Of a stretch of DNA of 64,000 nucleotides, positions 17,952-25,528 are shown in pieces (positions within the stretch are counted from its first letter, which is position 1; each line of letters begins with the position of its first letter). The notes beneath the pieces were generated by a model. The model saw only the letters and a program-made list of their open reading frames with translations. It was not told the DNA's origin and searched no databases. Source of the stretch: Mycoplana rhizolycopersici (lineage in GTDB: Bacteria > Pseudomonadota > Alphaproteobacteria > Rhizobiales > Rhizobiaceae); assembly GCF_013378445.1 (NCBI RefSeq), contig NZ_JABXYK010000001.1, positions 372,001 to 436,000 of the forward strand, given 5' to 3'. A program made the position numbers and the translations under genes.

Positions 17952-18566
17952 GTTCGTCCAACCGTTTCAAGCCAAAAAATGCCCCTCGGACCATGCGGCC
18001 CTGGCTCGAAGTATCAGTCCGTGATCTGGCGGAATCCAGCGGAATTGGCGGTCAAACGATGATGACATTGGCTGCCTTCACCGTCGTAAGTGTATGTCGA
18101 GGTCAATGTCTCGTCCTGATAAGCGTAAACTCTCAGGACAGGTGGCGGAATAACGCGACCTATCAACATGACCGATACCTACCCCATTGGCTGATGATAT
18201 CGATTAAGCGATGTACGCTACCAGTTGTAGGCTGTTACCCCTGCGAAAATGGAGCGCACGGAATACACGAAATAAAACTTCGGCATATGGCGGCAAAATA
18301 CAATAAAATTCTCGGAACCTGAAAACTTCAATCAAATTGGATTTGCACAGTGTTAAGGACAAAATTGCATAAAACATGAAGGAATTCTGGAGATAAATTT
18401 ATATATTTGAATATTATCAACCTACTTCATGCCGGCCTATAAATCTACAAGTCTAACAGATAGTAGAAATTAGAAATCATAACCAACACGAGACATCATT
18501 ACACACGTGAACTTTACGGTGAGAAGTGCGAGCGCTGCAGGTAGCGATCACCCTATCACCCAGACC
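17952..18566. other. AT-rich, gene-free intergenic region upstream of the megasynthase operon
   Basis: About 615 bp between the start of the synthetase gene and the stop of dctP, both on the minus strand. From about 18050 to 18510 the composition falls far below the GC-rich surroundings; the stretch around 18361-18420 is only about one quarter G+C. The single open frame across part of it (17993-18322, plus) has no homology that I recognise and no ribosome site. The region must hold the megasynthase promoter and the end of the thiamine/TRAP operon. A short inverted repeat CTAC-N5-GTAG lies around 18220. No clear -35/-10 pair or known regulator box could be assigned. Confidence 0.6.
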
Positions 18567-19565
18567 TTACGCGCCCTGTGCAGCCTTGATATTTTCCATC
18601 CCTCCGACGACGTCTGCAAAGTCGCGCCAGACGGTCTGGGCTCCCTCCAGCCATGTTTCCGGCAGTTCCGGCACAAGCACGGTCCCGCCGCTTGCCTCCA
18701 CCTGCTGCATCGACGCCGCCTCGTCATCGACGATCAGCCGGTTGAAATATTCGGCCCCTTCCGAAGCTGCGGCCCCCAGCACGCTTTTCTCCTCTTCCGA
18801 GAGGCCGCTCCAGAAGCCGCCGCCGAAGTAGACCACGCCGGAAGCGCGGATGTGTCCGGTCTCGGTCAGGAAGGGAACGACTTCGTACAGCTTGAAACCG
18901 GCATAGGCGGATTTCGTCAGGTCCATCGCATCGGCGACGCCGGTCGAAAGCGCATTGTAGGTCTCCGTGATCGGGATGCCGACCGGGACGGCATCGAAGG
19001 CGCTCCAGAGCTTCTGGTGCAGGGGGCCCTGGATCACCCGGATCTTGACGCCGCGCATCTGCAGGGGCCTCGTCACCGGCTGCTTGGTCAGAAGATGCCG
19101 CGCGCCGTAGTCGATGAAGCCGCCGACGATGAACCCCTGTTCCGCCAGCTTTTGCTTCAGATCCATGCCGATCCCGCCTGCCACGACGCGCCGAACATGG
19201 GCGGCGTCGCGATAGAGAAAGGGAAGATCGAGGATCTGCGCCTGCGGCACCCAGCCCGACAGCGAGGACATCGTGGAGAGGCTCGCCTGCACGGCACCGA
19301 GCCGTACACTCTCCGCCACCTCCTTCTCCCCGCCGAGCGCACCGTTGGCGACGATATTGAAGCGGAAACGGCCGGGAAGCCGGGCCTCCACCGTATCCGC
19401 GATCCGTCGCCAGATCTTCGTCTCCGGCTTGTCCTCGCCCAGAAGCGAGGCGATTGTGACCATCGTCGCGCGAGCGTGTGCCGGACGAACGAGGGCGGGT
19501 GCGGCAAGTCCGGAGACCAGAGCGGCGGCGGACGTAAGGAAGCAGCGGCGGTCGAGGCAGGCCAT
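18567..19565 (-). CDS. dctP: TRAP transporter periplasmic substrate-binding protein (DctP family)
   Basis: 332 residues. An N-terminal export signal contains a twin-Arg-like DRRCFLTSAAA, followed by a hydrophobic stretch and a cleavable AHA site. The mature part follows the DctP pattern: KIWRRIADTVEARLPGRF, NGALGGEKEVAESVRLGAV, DLPFLYRDAAH, then MRGVKIRVIQGPLHQKLW and the PVGIPITETYNALSTGVADAMD block that contains the substrate-contact region. It lies 11 bp after the fused membrane component and is the last gene of the riboswitch-led thiamine operon. The ligand is unknown. Most DctP proteins bind organic acids, but context suggests a thiamine-related compound. Confidence 0.9.
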   Translation of the reverse strand: MACLDRRCFLTSAAALVSGLAAPALVRPAHARATMVTIASLLGEDKPETKIWRRIADTVEARLPGRFRFNIVANGALGGEKEVAESVRLGAVQASLSTMSSLSGWVPQAQILDLPFLYRDAAHVRRVVAGGIGMDLKQKLAEQGFIVGGFIDYGARHLLTKQPVTRPLQMRGVKIRVIQGPLHQKLWSAFDAVPVGIPITETYNALSTGVADAMDLTKSAYAGFKLYEVVPFLTETGHIRASGVVYFGGGFWSGLSEEEKSVLGAAASEGAEYFNRLIVDDEAASMQQVEASGGTVLVPELPETWLEGAQTVWRDFADVVGGMENIKAAQGA

Positions 19566-19576
19566 GAAAACTCCGA

Positions 19577-21355
19577 TCAGGACAGAAGCGCAAAGGCGCA
19601 GAGGACGAAGAGGGCGAAAAGCAGCGCAGCAAGATAGGGAAGGACGGCACCGAACAACGCGGTCGGCGAAACGCGGGTGATGCCGCTGACGACGTAAACG
19701 AGAATGCCGATCGGCGGCGTCAGGCCGTGGATCATCAGGTTCACCACCACGATCACGCCGAACTGGACCGGATCGATGCCCGCGGCGACGGCGGCTGGCA
19801 GCAGGATCGGCCCGAGCAACAGGATTGCCGCGCCGATGTCGAGCACGAGGCCGGCGGCGAGCAGAACGAGGTTCGACAGCAGCAGGACTGCAAATGCGCC
19901 GCCGCCCAGCATGCTGACGCAGCGCGACACGAGGCCCGCAATGTCGTCCAGTGCCAGCAGGAAGGCGAAGGGGGCAGCGGTGCCGATCAGGAGGCCGATC
20001 GCCGCCGCCTCAACTGCGGCCTGCCGGAAGGTAGCGAACACGGAGACGGGCCGACCGGATGCCGCAAGGCTCAGCAGCAGGGTATAGGTAGCAGCCACGG
20101 CCGCCGCCTCGGTGGTGGTGACAATACCGAAGCGGATGCCCGCCACCACGATGATGCCGAGGCCAAGTGCCGGCAGCGCTGCCGCCAGCGCCTGACGGCG
20201 CTCCGCTGCGGATGCCCGCGGTCCGCCATCCGGCTTTCCAGCCGAGAAGTGGATCGCAAAGGCGAGGCAGAGCGCCATCAGCCCGCCGGCGAAGAAACCG
20301 CCGACAAGCAGCGAGCCGACCGAAAGATGGGTGGCTGCGGCCAGCAGCAAAAAGGCGATCGACGGCGGAATGACGTTGTCCAGAACCGAGGTGGCGGCGA
20401 CGATCGCACCGGCTCGTTGCGGGGCATAGCCCTTGCGCACCAGCTCCGGAAAGAAGGTCGAAGCGCCGAAGGCGGCATTGGCCACCGAGGAGCCCGAGGC
20501 CCCGGAAAAGAACACGCTCGTCAAAAGAGTCGTCTGCGCCAGCCCGGCCCGCCTATGGCCGACAAGCGTCTCGGCGAAACGGACGAGGCGCCCGGCGGCA
20601 CCCGATGCGGTCAGGAGCCCGCCGGCCAGCAGGAAGAACGGGATGGCGAGCAGCAGGAATTTCGACATGCCTGCGACCGTGGTGGAAACGATCGCCGGCT
20701 CCGGCAAGCCGCCGCCGAAGGCGATCGCCACATAGGCGGCTGCGAGAAAGGCATGCGGCAAGGGCGCTGCCGACAGAAGCCCAAGGCCCGCGACGACGAC
20801 GAGGAACAGGCTCGCCGGCAGACCGGTATCGACCGACAGCAGCGGAACGGCCAGATAGATCGCAGTCCCAGCCATGAACGAAGCGGTCAGGCAAAGCCCT
20901 CGCCCCTGCGACAGCCTTTGCAGCGCCAGCAGAACGATAACCATCAGGCCGCTGGCGCCGAGAAAGCCGAACCGGATCCATTCCGGCAGGCCGAGCGCGG
21001 GGGAGATGCCGCCGAGGAGAGCCACGATCTCGCGCCCGCCGAAGAGAAAGACGAGGCCGGCGACGATACTGAAAGTATCCGCGGCCGCAAATCGCCACCG
21101 CTCGGGCAGTCGCCGTGACAACAGGTCCATGCGCATGGCGAGAGGTCCGTCGAGGCCCAACGGCGCGGCGGCGGCAATCAGCGCGACATGCAGCCAGATG
21201 CACAGTTCCTCAACACCGATGAATCCGGTGTGGAAGGCGTAGCGCAGCACCACCGAGACGAGCACCATCGCCAGCAGCGCCGACAGCAGCAGCCCGGCGA
21301 TCGTACCGAGCGCTGCCTCGACGACCTTCGCCATTCGCCCGATCAAGCCGGCCAC
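19577..21355 (-). CDS. dctQM: Fused TRAP transporter small and large membrane subunits (DctQ-DctM)
   Basis: 592 residues, nearly all hydrophobic. The first 150 or so residues form the four-helix DctQ part (VVLRYAFHTGFIGVEELCIWL is the typical signature region). The rest is the 12-helix DctM permease, with recognisable segments FFLLAGGLLTASG, FFSGASGSSVANAAFG, VLDNVIPPSIAFLL and a C-terminal GLTPPIGILVYVVSG. It starts inside the end of thiD (13-nt overlap), so it is almost certainly translated from the same mRNA as thiD. Q-M fusions are a known TRAP variant. It should import the ligand caught by the next gene's product using a sodium or proton gradient. Confidence 0.92.
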   Translation of the reverse strand: MAGLIGRMAKVVEAALGTIAGLLLSALLAMVLVSVVLRYAFHTGFIGVEELCIWLHVALIAAAAPLGLDGPLAMRMDLLSRRLPERWRFAAADTFSIVAGLVFLFGGREIVALLGGISPALGLPEWIRFGFLGASGLMVIVLLALQRLSQGRGLCLTASFMAGTAIYLAVPLLSVDTGLPASLFLVVVAGLGLLSAAPLPHAFLAAAYVAIAFGGGLPEPAIVSTTVAGMSKFLLLAIPFFLLAGGLLTASGAAGRLVRFAETLVGHRRAGLAQTTLLTSVFFSGASGSSVANAAFGASTFFPELVRKGYAPQRAGAIVAATSVLDNVIPPSIAFLLLAAATHLSVGSLLVGGFFAGGLMALCLAFAIHFSAGKPDGGPRASAAERRQALAAALPALGLGIIVVAGIRFGIVTTTEAAAVAATYTLLLSLAASGRPVSVFATFRQAAVEAAAIGLLIGTAAPFAFLLALDDIAGLVSRCVSMLGGGAFAVLLLSNLVLLAAGLVLDIGAAILLLGPILLPAAVAAGIDPVQFGVIVVVNLMIHGLTPPIGILVYVVSGITRVSPTALFGAVLPYLAALLFALFVLCAFALLS

Positions 21356-22143
21356 CAGCGGTGGAAGTGATGCACCGGCCCCCGCCCCTGCCCGATCGCC
21401 AGCAACCGGCCGGCGACGAGCGCGTCGTGCAGATACGCCTTGGCGAGGCGGACAGCTTCGACAAGCTCGTGTCCCTTGGCAAGGTTTGCGGTGATCGCCG
21501 CCGCCAGCGTGCAGCCGGTGCCGTGATCGTGTCGTGTCTCGACGCGTGGCGCGGAAAGTTCCACTACCTGCGTGCCGTCGAAGAACAGGTCCGTGCTGTC
21601 GGCTCCGGCCCCATGCCCCCCCTTTACGAGCACCGCGCCGGCGCCGGCCTCCATGATCGCCTCGGCCTGGCGGAGCATCGCCGTCTTGCCGGCCGCAATC
21701 GGCATCCCGGTCAGCAGCGCCGCCTCGGGCAGGTTCGGCGTGACGATCAGGGAAAGCGGCACGAGCTCAGTCTTCAGCGTCTCGACCGCATCCGCCTGCA
21801 AAAGTCTGTCGCCGGAGGTGGCGACCATGACCGGGTCCAGCACGGGTCGAAGCCCGAACCGCCGCACCCCCTCGGCGATCACAGCGATCGTTTCGCTGCG
21901 CGACACCATGCCGATCTTGACCGCGCCGACGGAAAGGTCCGTCAGGACCGCGTCCATCTGCGCGGCGACCAGCGGCGGCGAGATGTCTTCGACCGCCGTG
22001 ACACCCTTGGTATTCTGCGCCGTAACGGCCGTCAGCACGCTTGTTGCATAGACGCCGAGCGCGGAGAATGTCTTGATGTCCGCCTGAATGCCCGCGCCAC
22101 CACCGCTGTCGGATCCGGCTATGGTGAGTGCGATTGCCGTCAT
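21343..22143 (-). CDS. thiD: Hydroxymethylpyrimidine / phosphomethylpyrimidine kinase
   Basis: 266 residues of the ribokinase-like fold. The N-terminus IALTIAGSDSGGGAGIQADIK is the ThiD signature, followed by TAVTAQNTKGV. The anion-hole/ATP motif is DHGTGCTLAAA near the C-terminus, with KGGHGAGADSTDL before it. It phosphorylates HMP to HMP-P and HMP-PP, the pyrimidine half of thiamine. The start overlaps the thiE stop by four bases and the stop overlaps the TRAP gene by thirteen. Together with ThiM and ThiE it forms a salvage pathway from imported HMP and thiazole alcohol to thiamine monophosphate. No ThiC or ThiG is present in the window. Confidence 0.95.
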   Translation of the reverse strand: MTAIALTIAGSDSGGGAGIQADIKTFSALGVYATSVLTAVTAQNTKGVTAVEDISPPLVAAQMDAVLTDLSVGAVKIGMVSRSETIAVIAEGVRRFGLRPVLDPVMVATSGDRLLQADAVETLKTELVPLSLIVTPNLPEAALLTGMPIAAGKTAMLRQAEAIMEAGAGAVLVKGGHGAGADSTDLFFDGTQVVELSAPRVETRHDHGTGCTLAAAITANLAKGHELVEAVRLAKAYLHDALVAGRLLAIGQGRGPVHHFHRWWPA

Positions 22144-22802
22144 GCCTTCCTCCTTGCCAGTGCATCATCCACCGCCGCACGAAGCGACCGCGCAGCCTCC
22201 GCGACATCGGGTTTTCGGAAGATGGCGGAGATCGATGCCACCCCGTCCGCCCCGGCGGCAATGACGCCCGGAACCTGGTCGAGATCGATCCCGGCGATCG
22301 CGCCGACCGGCAGCATCGGATTGAGGGTCCGGATGCGTTGGCGCAGTCGCTTCAACCCCTCGATCCCCACCGGCGGATCGGGATTGATCTTCGACAGCGT
22401 CTGGAACACGCCACCGATGCACGCATAATCGACCGGCGCCCGGCCGGCCCGATCCGCATCCGCCTCGTTCTTCACCGTCAGGCCGATTATCGCTTTCGGT
22501 CCGAGCAGCAGCCGGGCGGTCTCTGCGTCCATGTCTTCGGCGCCGAGATGGACACCGGCAGCGCCCGCCGCGAGCGCGACGTCGACGCGGTCGTTTATGA
22601 CAAGAGGCACGCCGGTGCCCTCCAGAGCCGCACCGATCGCGCGCGCCTGCTCGATCATGATCCGCGTCGATGCGGTCTTGTCCCGGTACTGGACGAGCGT
22701 GGTGCCGTTGCGGGCCGCGAGCGCCGCCAGTTCCGGCAGCGAGCCGATTACGGACAGTCCGGCATCCACCAGCGCGTTCAGGCGATAGTCAATTCTGGTC
22801 AT
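22140..22802 (-). CDS. thiE: Thiamine-phosphate synthase
   Basis: 220 residues, a TIM-barrel protein that joins HMP-PP and thiazole phosphate to thiamine monophosphate. Diagnostic segments are LVQYRDKTAS, PLVINDRVDVALAAGAAGVHLG, a C-terminal PVGAIAGID and phosphate-binding GADGVASISAIF. The usual phosphate/Mg loop with TPTK is altered to FQTLSKIN. I chose the ATG at 22802, which has a GAGGA about 7 nt upstream and begins MTRIDYRLNALVD; the longer open frame upstream lies inside thiM and is not needed. It overlaps thiM by 14 nt and thiD by 4 nt. Confidence 0.93.
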   Translation of the reverse strand: MTRIDYRLNALVDAGLSVIGSLPELAALAARNGTTLVQYRDKTASTRIMIEQARAIGAALEGTGVPLVINDRVDVALAAGAAGVHLGAEDMDAETARLLLGPKAIIGLTVKNEADADRAGRAPVDYACIGGVFQTLSKINPDPPVGIEGLKRLRQRIRTLNPMLPVGAIAGIDLDQVPGVIAAGADGVASISAIFRKPDVAEAARSLRAAVDDALARRKA

Positions 22803-23535
22803 CTTCGATCCTCGCATGCTGCAGGAGGTCGCCTGCACCGACTTCGGAAAGCGCATCGAGGAAGGCAACGCCGAAGCTGCCTGGCCCTTTTGCCTCCCGG
22901 GCGGCGAGCTCCGCGGACACGCCGGTGACGACGAGCGCACTTGCCGCGGCAACGAGCGTGTCCGGCTCGACAGCCATGAAGGCGGCGATCACGCCGCCCG
23001 TAAGGCAACCGGTTCCCGTAACCGCCGCCATCCAGCGATGGCCGTTTGCGATCCGCACGCTTCTGCCGTCATCGGCCAGGCGATCGACCGGCCCCGTGCA
23101 TATGCGCACAGGCGATCCGGTTTCCTCGAAAAGAGACATCTCCGCCGTATTGCCGCGGACGATCGCCGGCCCGAGCGCGACCAGTTCGTTTGCAAATGCG
23201 AGACGCGACGGAGAGTAGTCGCAATGCACCGGATCGAGGACCCATGGCTTGCCGGCGGCGTTGGCGACGTCCACGGCAAGTCGGATCACCTCGCGGCGCG
23301 CGCGGTCGAGCGTACCGAGATTGACCACCAGCGCATCCGCCTTCGCAACGAAACTCTCGATCTCCTCGATCGACGAGGTCATCGACGGTATGCCGCCGAC
23401 CACGGTGATGCCATCGGCGGTGAACTTCTGCACCACGGTGTTCATCAGGCAATGGACCCGCGGGCGTCGTTCGCGCACCTGCGCCAGAAGCGTCGCGGCA
23501 CGCGAGGATGAAGGAAGCTCCAACATGACGCTCAC
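22789..23535 (-). CDS. thiM: Hydroxyethylthiazole kinase, divergent
   Basis: 248 residues. It matches ThiM in overall order: a substrate segment RVHCLMNTVVQKFTADG (where typical ThiM has VHNITNxVVMN-like residues), a NLGTLDRARRE segment, a KPWVLDPVHCDYSPSR region, RGNTAEMSLF, and the ATP-site GTGCLTGGVIAAF with the catalytic Cys retained. Several normally invariant positions differ, including the N-terminal Asn-Ile-Thr and the DPVAVGA segment, so substrate preference might differ from ordinary hydroxyethylthiazole. Position between the ThiY binding protein (4-nt overlap) and thiE supports a thiazole salvage role. Confidence 0.85.
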   Translation of the reverse strand: MSVMLELPSSSRAATLLAQVRERRPRVHCLMNTVVQKFTADGITVVGGIPSMTSSIEEIESFVAKADALVVNLGTLDRARREVIRLAVDVANAAGKPWVLDPVHCDYSPSRLAFANELVALGPAIVRGNTAEMSLFEETGSPVRICTGPVDRLADDGRSVRIANGHRWMAAVTGTGCLTGGVIAAFMAVEPDTLVAAASALVVTGVSAELAAREAKGPGSFGVAFLDALSEVGAGDLLQHARIEDDQN

Positions 23536-24476
23536 CGGATCTCGACGGCGATGTCGTCGACGGCGGGTGCTGTCTCGATCAACCCACCCTCCTTCAGGAA
23601 CGCGGCGAAGCGTTCGTAGCGCCCGCGGTCCAGGGCGGCGGGACGCTTGGCGAAGCGGGGCAGTGTGTCGATGAAGGCCTGCCGGTTCAACGCGTCATCG
23701 AGATCGGGGTAGGCGTTGATGAAGAGCTGCCAGGCTTCCTGCGGGTGATTGGTGAGGAAGACCGAGGCCTCTTCCACAGCCTCCAGGAAGCGCGGCAGCC
23801 GGTCGTCGGCGACCAGATCCTTCCGGGTCACGAAAACCAGTTCGTCGTAGATCGGCACGCCATGTTCCTCGGGGAAGAACGAGCGACCCTCATGGCCCTC
23901 CAGCCGCATCTGCGTCAGCTCGAAATTGCGAAAGCCACCGATGGTCGCATCCACCTTGCCACCGATCAGCGAGGGCGACAGCGAGAAATTGACATTGATC
24001 AGCTCGACATCCTTGTCGCTCAGTCCCGCGGAGGCGAGCATGCGCCTGAGCATGACGTCCTCGAAACCCGAGACGGAAAAGCCCACTTTCTTGCCCTTCA
24101 GGTCCTTCAGGCTCCTGATCGGCCCGTCGGCAAGAACTGTGACGGTGTTGAGTGGCGTTTCCACCAGCGTGCCGAAGCGTACCAGCGGCAAGCCTTCCGC
24201 ATGGTCGAGATAGAGGCTCGGCTGGTAGTGCACGCCGACATCGGCCTGTCCGGCCGAGACCAGCCGCGGCACGGACGACGGATCGGCCGGCGGCACGAGT
24301 TCCACATCGAGACCGACATCGGCAAAGAAGCCCTTCTCCCGGGCGATCACCATCGTCGCGTGATCCGGATTGACGAACCATTCGAGCAGGACGGTGAGCT
24401 TGTCGGAGGCAAGCGAAGGCCCTGCGGCAAGCAGTCCCGACGCAAGCAGGAAGGCAAAGGAAAGAGAGCGGATCAT
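23532..24476 (-). CDS. thiY: ABC transporter substrate-binding protein for thiamine pyrimidine precursor (ThiY-like)
   Basis: 314 residues of the NMT1/THI5-like family. A signal peptide (LSFAFLLASGLLAAGPSLA) precedes DKLTVLLEWFVNPDHATMVIAREKG in the ORF start, the hallmark of N-formyl-aminomethylpyrimidine/HMP-precursor binding proteins. Further typical segments are DVGVHYQPSLY, KDLKGKKVGFSVSGFEDV and KVDATIGGFRNFE. It delivers a pyrimidine precursor to the permease encoded just upstream (4-nt overlap). It is under the TPP riboswitch at 25409-25497. Confidence 0.9.
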   Translation of the reverse strand: MIRSLSFAFLLASGLLAAGPSLASDKLTVLLEWFVNPDHATMVIAREKGFFADVGLDVELVPPADPSSVPRLVSAGQADVGVHYQPSLYLDHAEGLPLVRFGTLVETPLNTVTVLADGPIRSLKDLKGKKVGFSVSGFEDVMLRRMLASAGLSDKDVELINVNFSLSPSLIGGKVDATIGGFRNFELTQMRLEGHEGRSFFPEEHGVPIYDELVFVTRKDLVADDRLPRFLEAVEEASVFLTNHPQEAWQLFINAYPDLDDALNRQAFIDTLPRFAKRPAALDRGRYERFAAFLKEGGLIETAPAVDDIAVEIR

Positions 24477-25258
24477 GATTTTTGGGATCTCCTGCGGAAA
24501 GGATTGAGAGAGGCGGAAGACGATTCAGGCGCCCAGGGCGCGAGCCCGGCCGTGAGCCGATCGACGCCGAGCCGGAGTGCAACGGTCAGCGCGGCCAGCA
24601 CGGCCATGGCAGCGAAGACAGTCGGCGTCTGCATGCGCGCGTTTGCCTGCACCATCACGAAGCCGAGGCCGGCGGACGCGCCCACCCATTCGCCGACGAC
24701 GGCACCCAGCGGCGCAAGTGGTGCGGCGACGCGCAGGCCGGACACGAGCGACGGCAGCGCCAGCGGCATGCGGATGCGGACGAGCGTCTGCCAGTGCGTC
24801 GCCTCAGTCAGCGATGCGGCGTCCAGAATGGCGCGGTCGGTTCTGCGCAGGCCGTCGGCAAAGGCGGATGCGACCGGAAAGAAGATGATGATGGTCGCCA
24901 TCGCCACCTTGGAGGCCATGCCGAAGCCCAGCCACAGCACGAGGATGGGCGCGAGCACGAACACCGGCAGCGCCTGCAGGATCAGGATCGCGGGCCAGAC
25001 GAACTGCCCGAAGCGCGGAAGCGCAGCAACGCCGAAAGCGACGGCGGCACCGAAGATGGAGCCGGCCAGCAGGCCCGCAAGGACTTCCGTCAGCGTCACG
25101 AGGCCATGCTCGACGAAAAAGCCGGGACGTGCCGCGAGGGCCGAAGCCACGGCCGCTGGCGACGGGACCAGATAGGGAGGGGGAGCGAAGACGACCGTCC
25201 CGGCCTGCCAGAGGGCGACAAGCGACACAAGGGACAGCCCCGCGTGGAGGGCACGCAT
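24473..25258 (-). CDS. thiX: ABC transporter permease, thiamine-precursor uptake (ThiX-like)
   Basis: 261 residues with about six membrane helices and the binding-protein-dependent permease loop around DAASLTEATHWQTLVRIRMP (EAA motif region). It is the first gene after the TPP riboswitch and overlaps thiY by four bases. The frame is open to an ATG at 25360, which would add a charged 34-residue tail; the ATG at 25258 gives a normal permease N-terminus (MRALHAGLSLVSLVALW), so I prefer it, though neither start has a strong ribosome site. Notably, no ATP-binding partner gene (ThiZ) is present in this operon. Confidence 0.85.
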   Translation of the reverse strand: MRALHAGLSLVSLVALWQAGTVVFAPPPYLVPSPAAVASALAARPGFFVEHGLVTLTEVLAGLLAGSIFGAAVAFGVAALPRFGQFVWPAILILQALPVFVLAPILVLWLGFGMASKVAMATIIIFFPVASAFADGLRRTDRAILDAASLTEATHWQTLVRIRMPLALPSLVSGLRVAAPLAPLGAVVGEWVGASAGLGFVMVQANARMQTPTVFAAMAVLAALTVALRLGVDRLTAGLAPWAPESSSASLNPFRRRSQKS

Positions 25259-25408
25259 GGCTCTCAGACGGCGCGGTCTGGTAGGCGAACCGCCAGGGGC
25301 CCGTGTCCGTTCAGGTGAGGATTTGCAAGCGGCATCGATCGATCTCCCGACAACAATCATGGAGATCCAGGTGAAGCGGAGAATAGAAAGAGGCGCCTTG
25401 GCTGGCGT

Positions 25409-25497
25409 TTTCCGTTCCTACGCCGGTATGACCCGGATCAGGTTCAAGGGTCCGGCTCACCGCCATCTCAGCACCGTTCGGTGCTCCCCTCGGAATA
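25409..25497 (-). promoter_or_regulatory. TPP riboswitch (THI element)
   Basis: On the minus strand the conserved THI-box core is clear: a 5' stem GGGGAGCACC...GGTGCTGAGA (P2/J3-2 with CTGAGA), then GACCCTTGAACCTGATC, and the closing GTCATACCGGCGTAGGAA. These blocks bind the pyrimidine and the pyrophosphate of TPP. The element ends about 50 nt before the ATG at 25360 and 150 nt before the preferred start of the ThiX-like permease. It should switch off the downstream thi-TRAP operon when thiamine is plentiful. The 5' edge lies only about 30 bp after the stop of the upstream MFS gene on the same strand. Confidence 0.95.
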
Positions 25498-25528
25498 GGT
25501 GGGAAACTGACCAAGTCTCGTGCGAATG

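Noticed and set aside
17993-18322. A 109-codon open frame in the AT-rich region
   Set aside because: No ribosome site, no known similarity and unusual composition; it may be chance.
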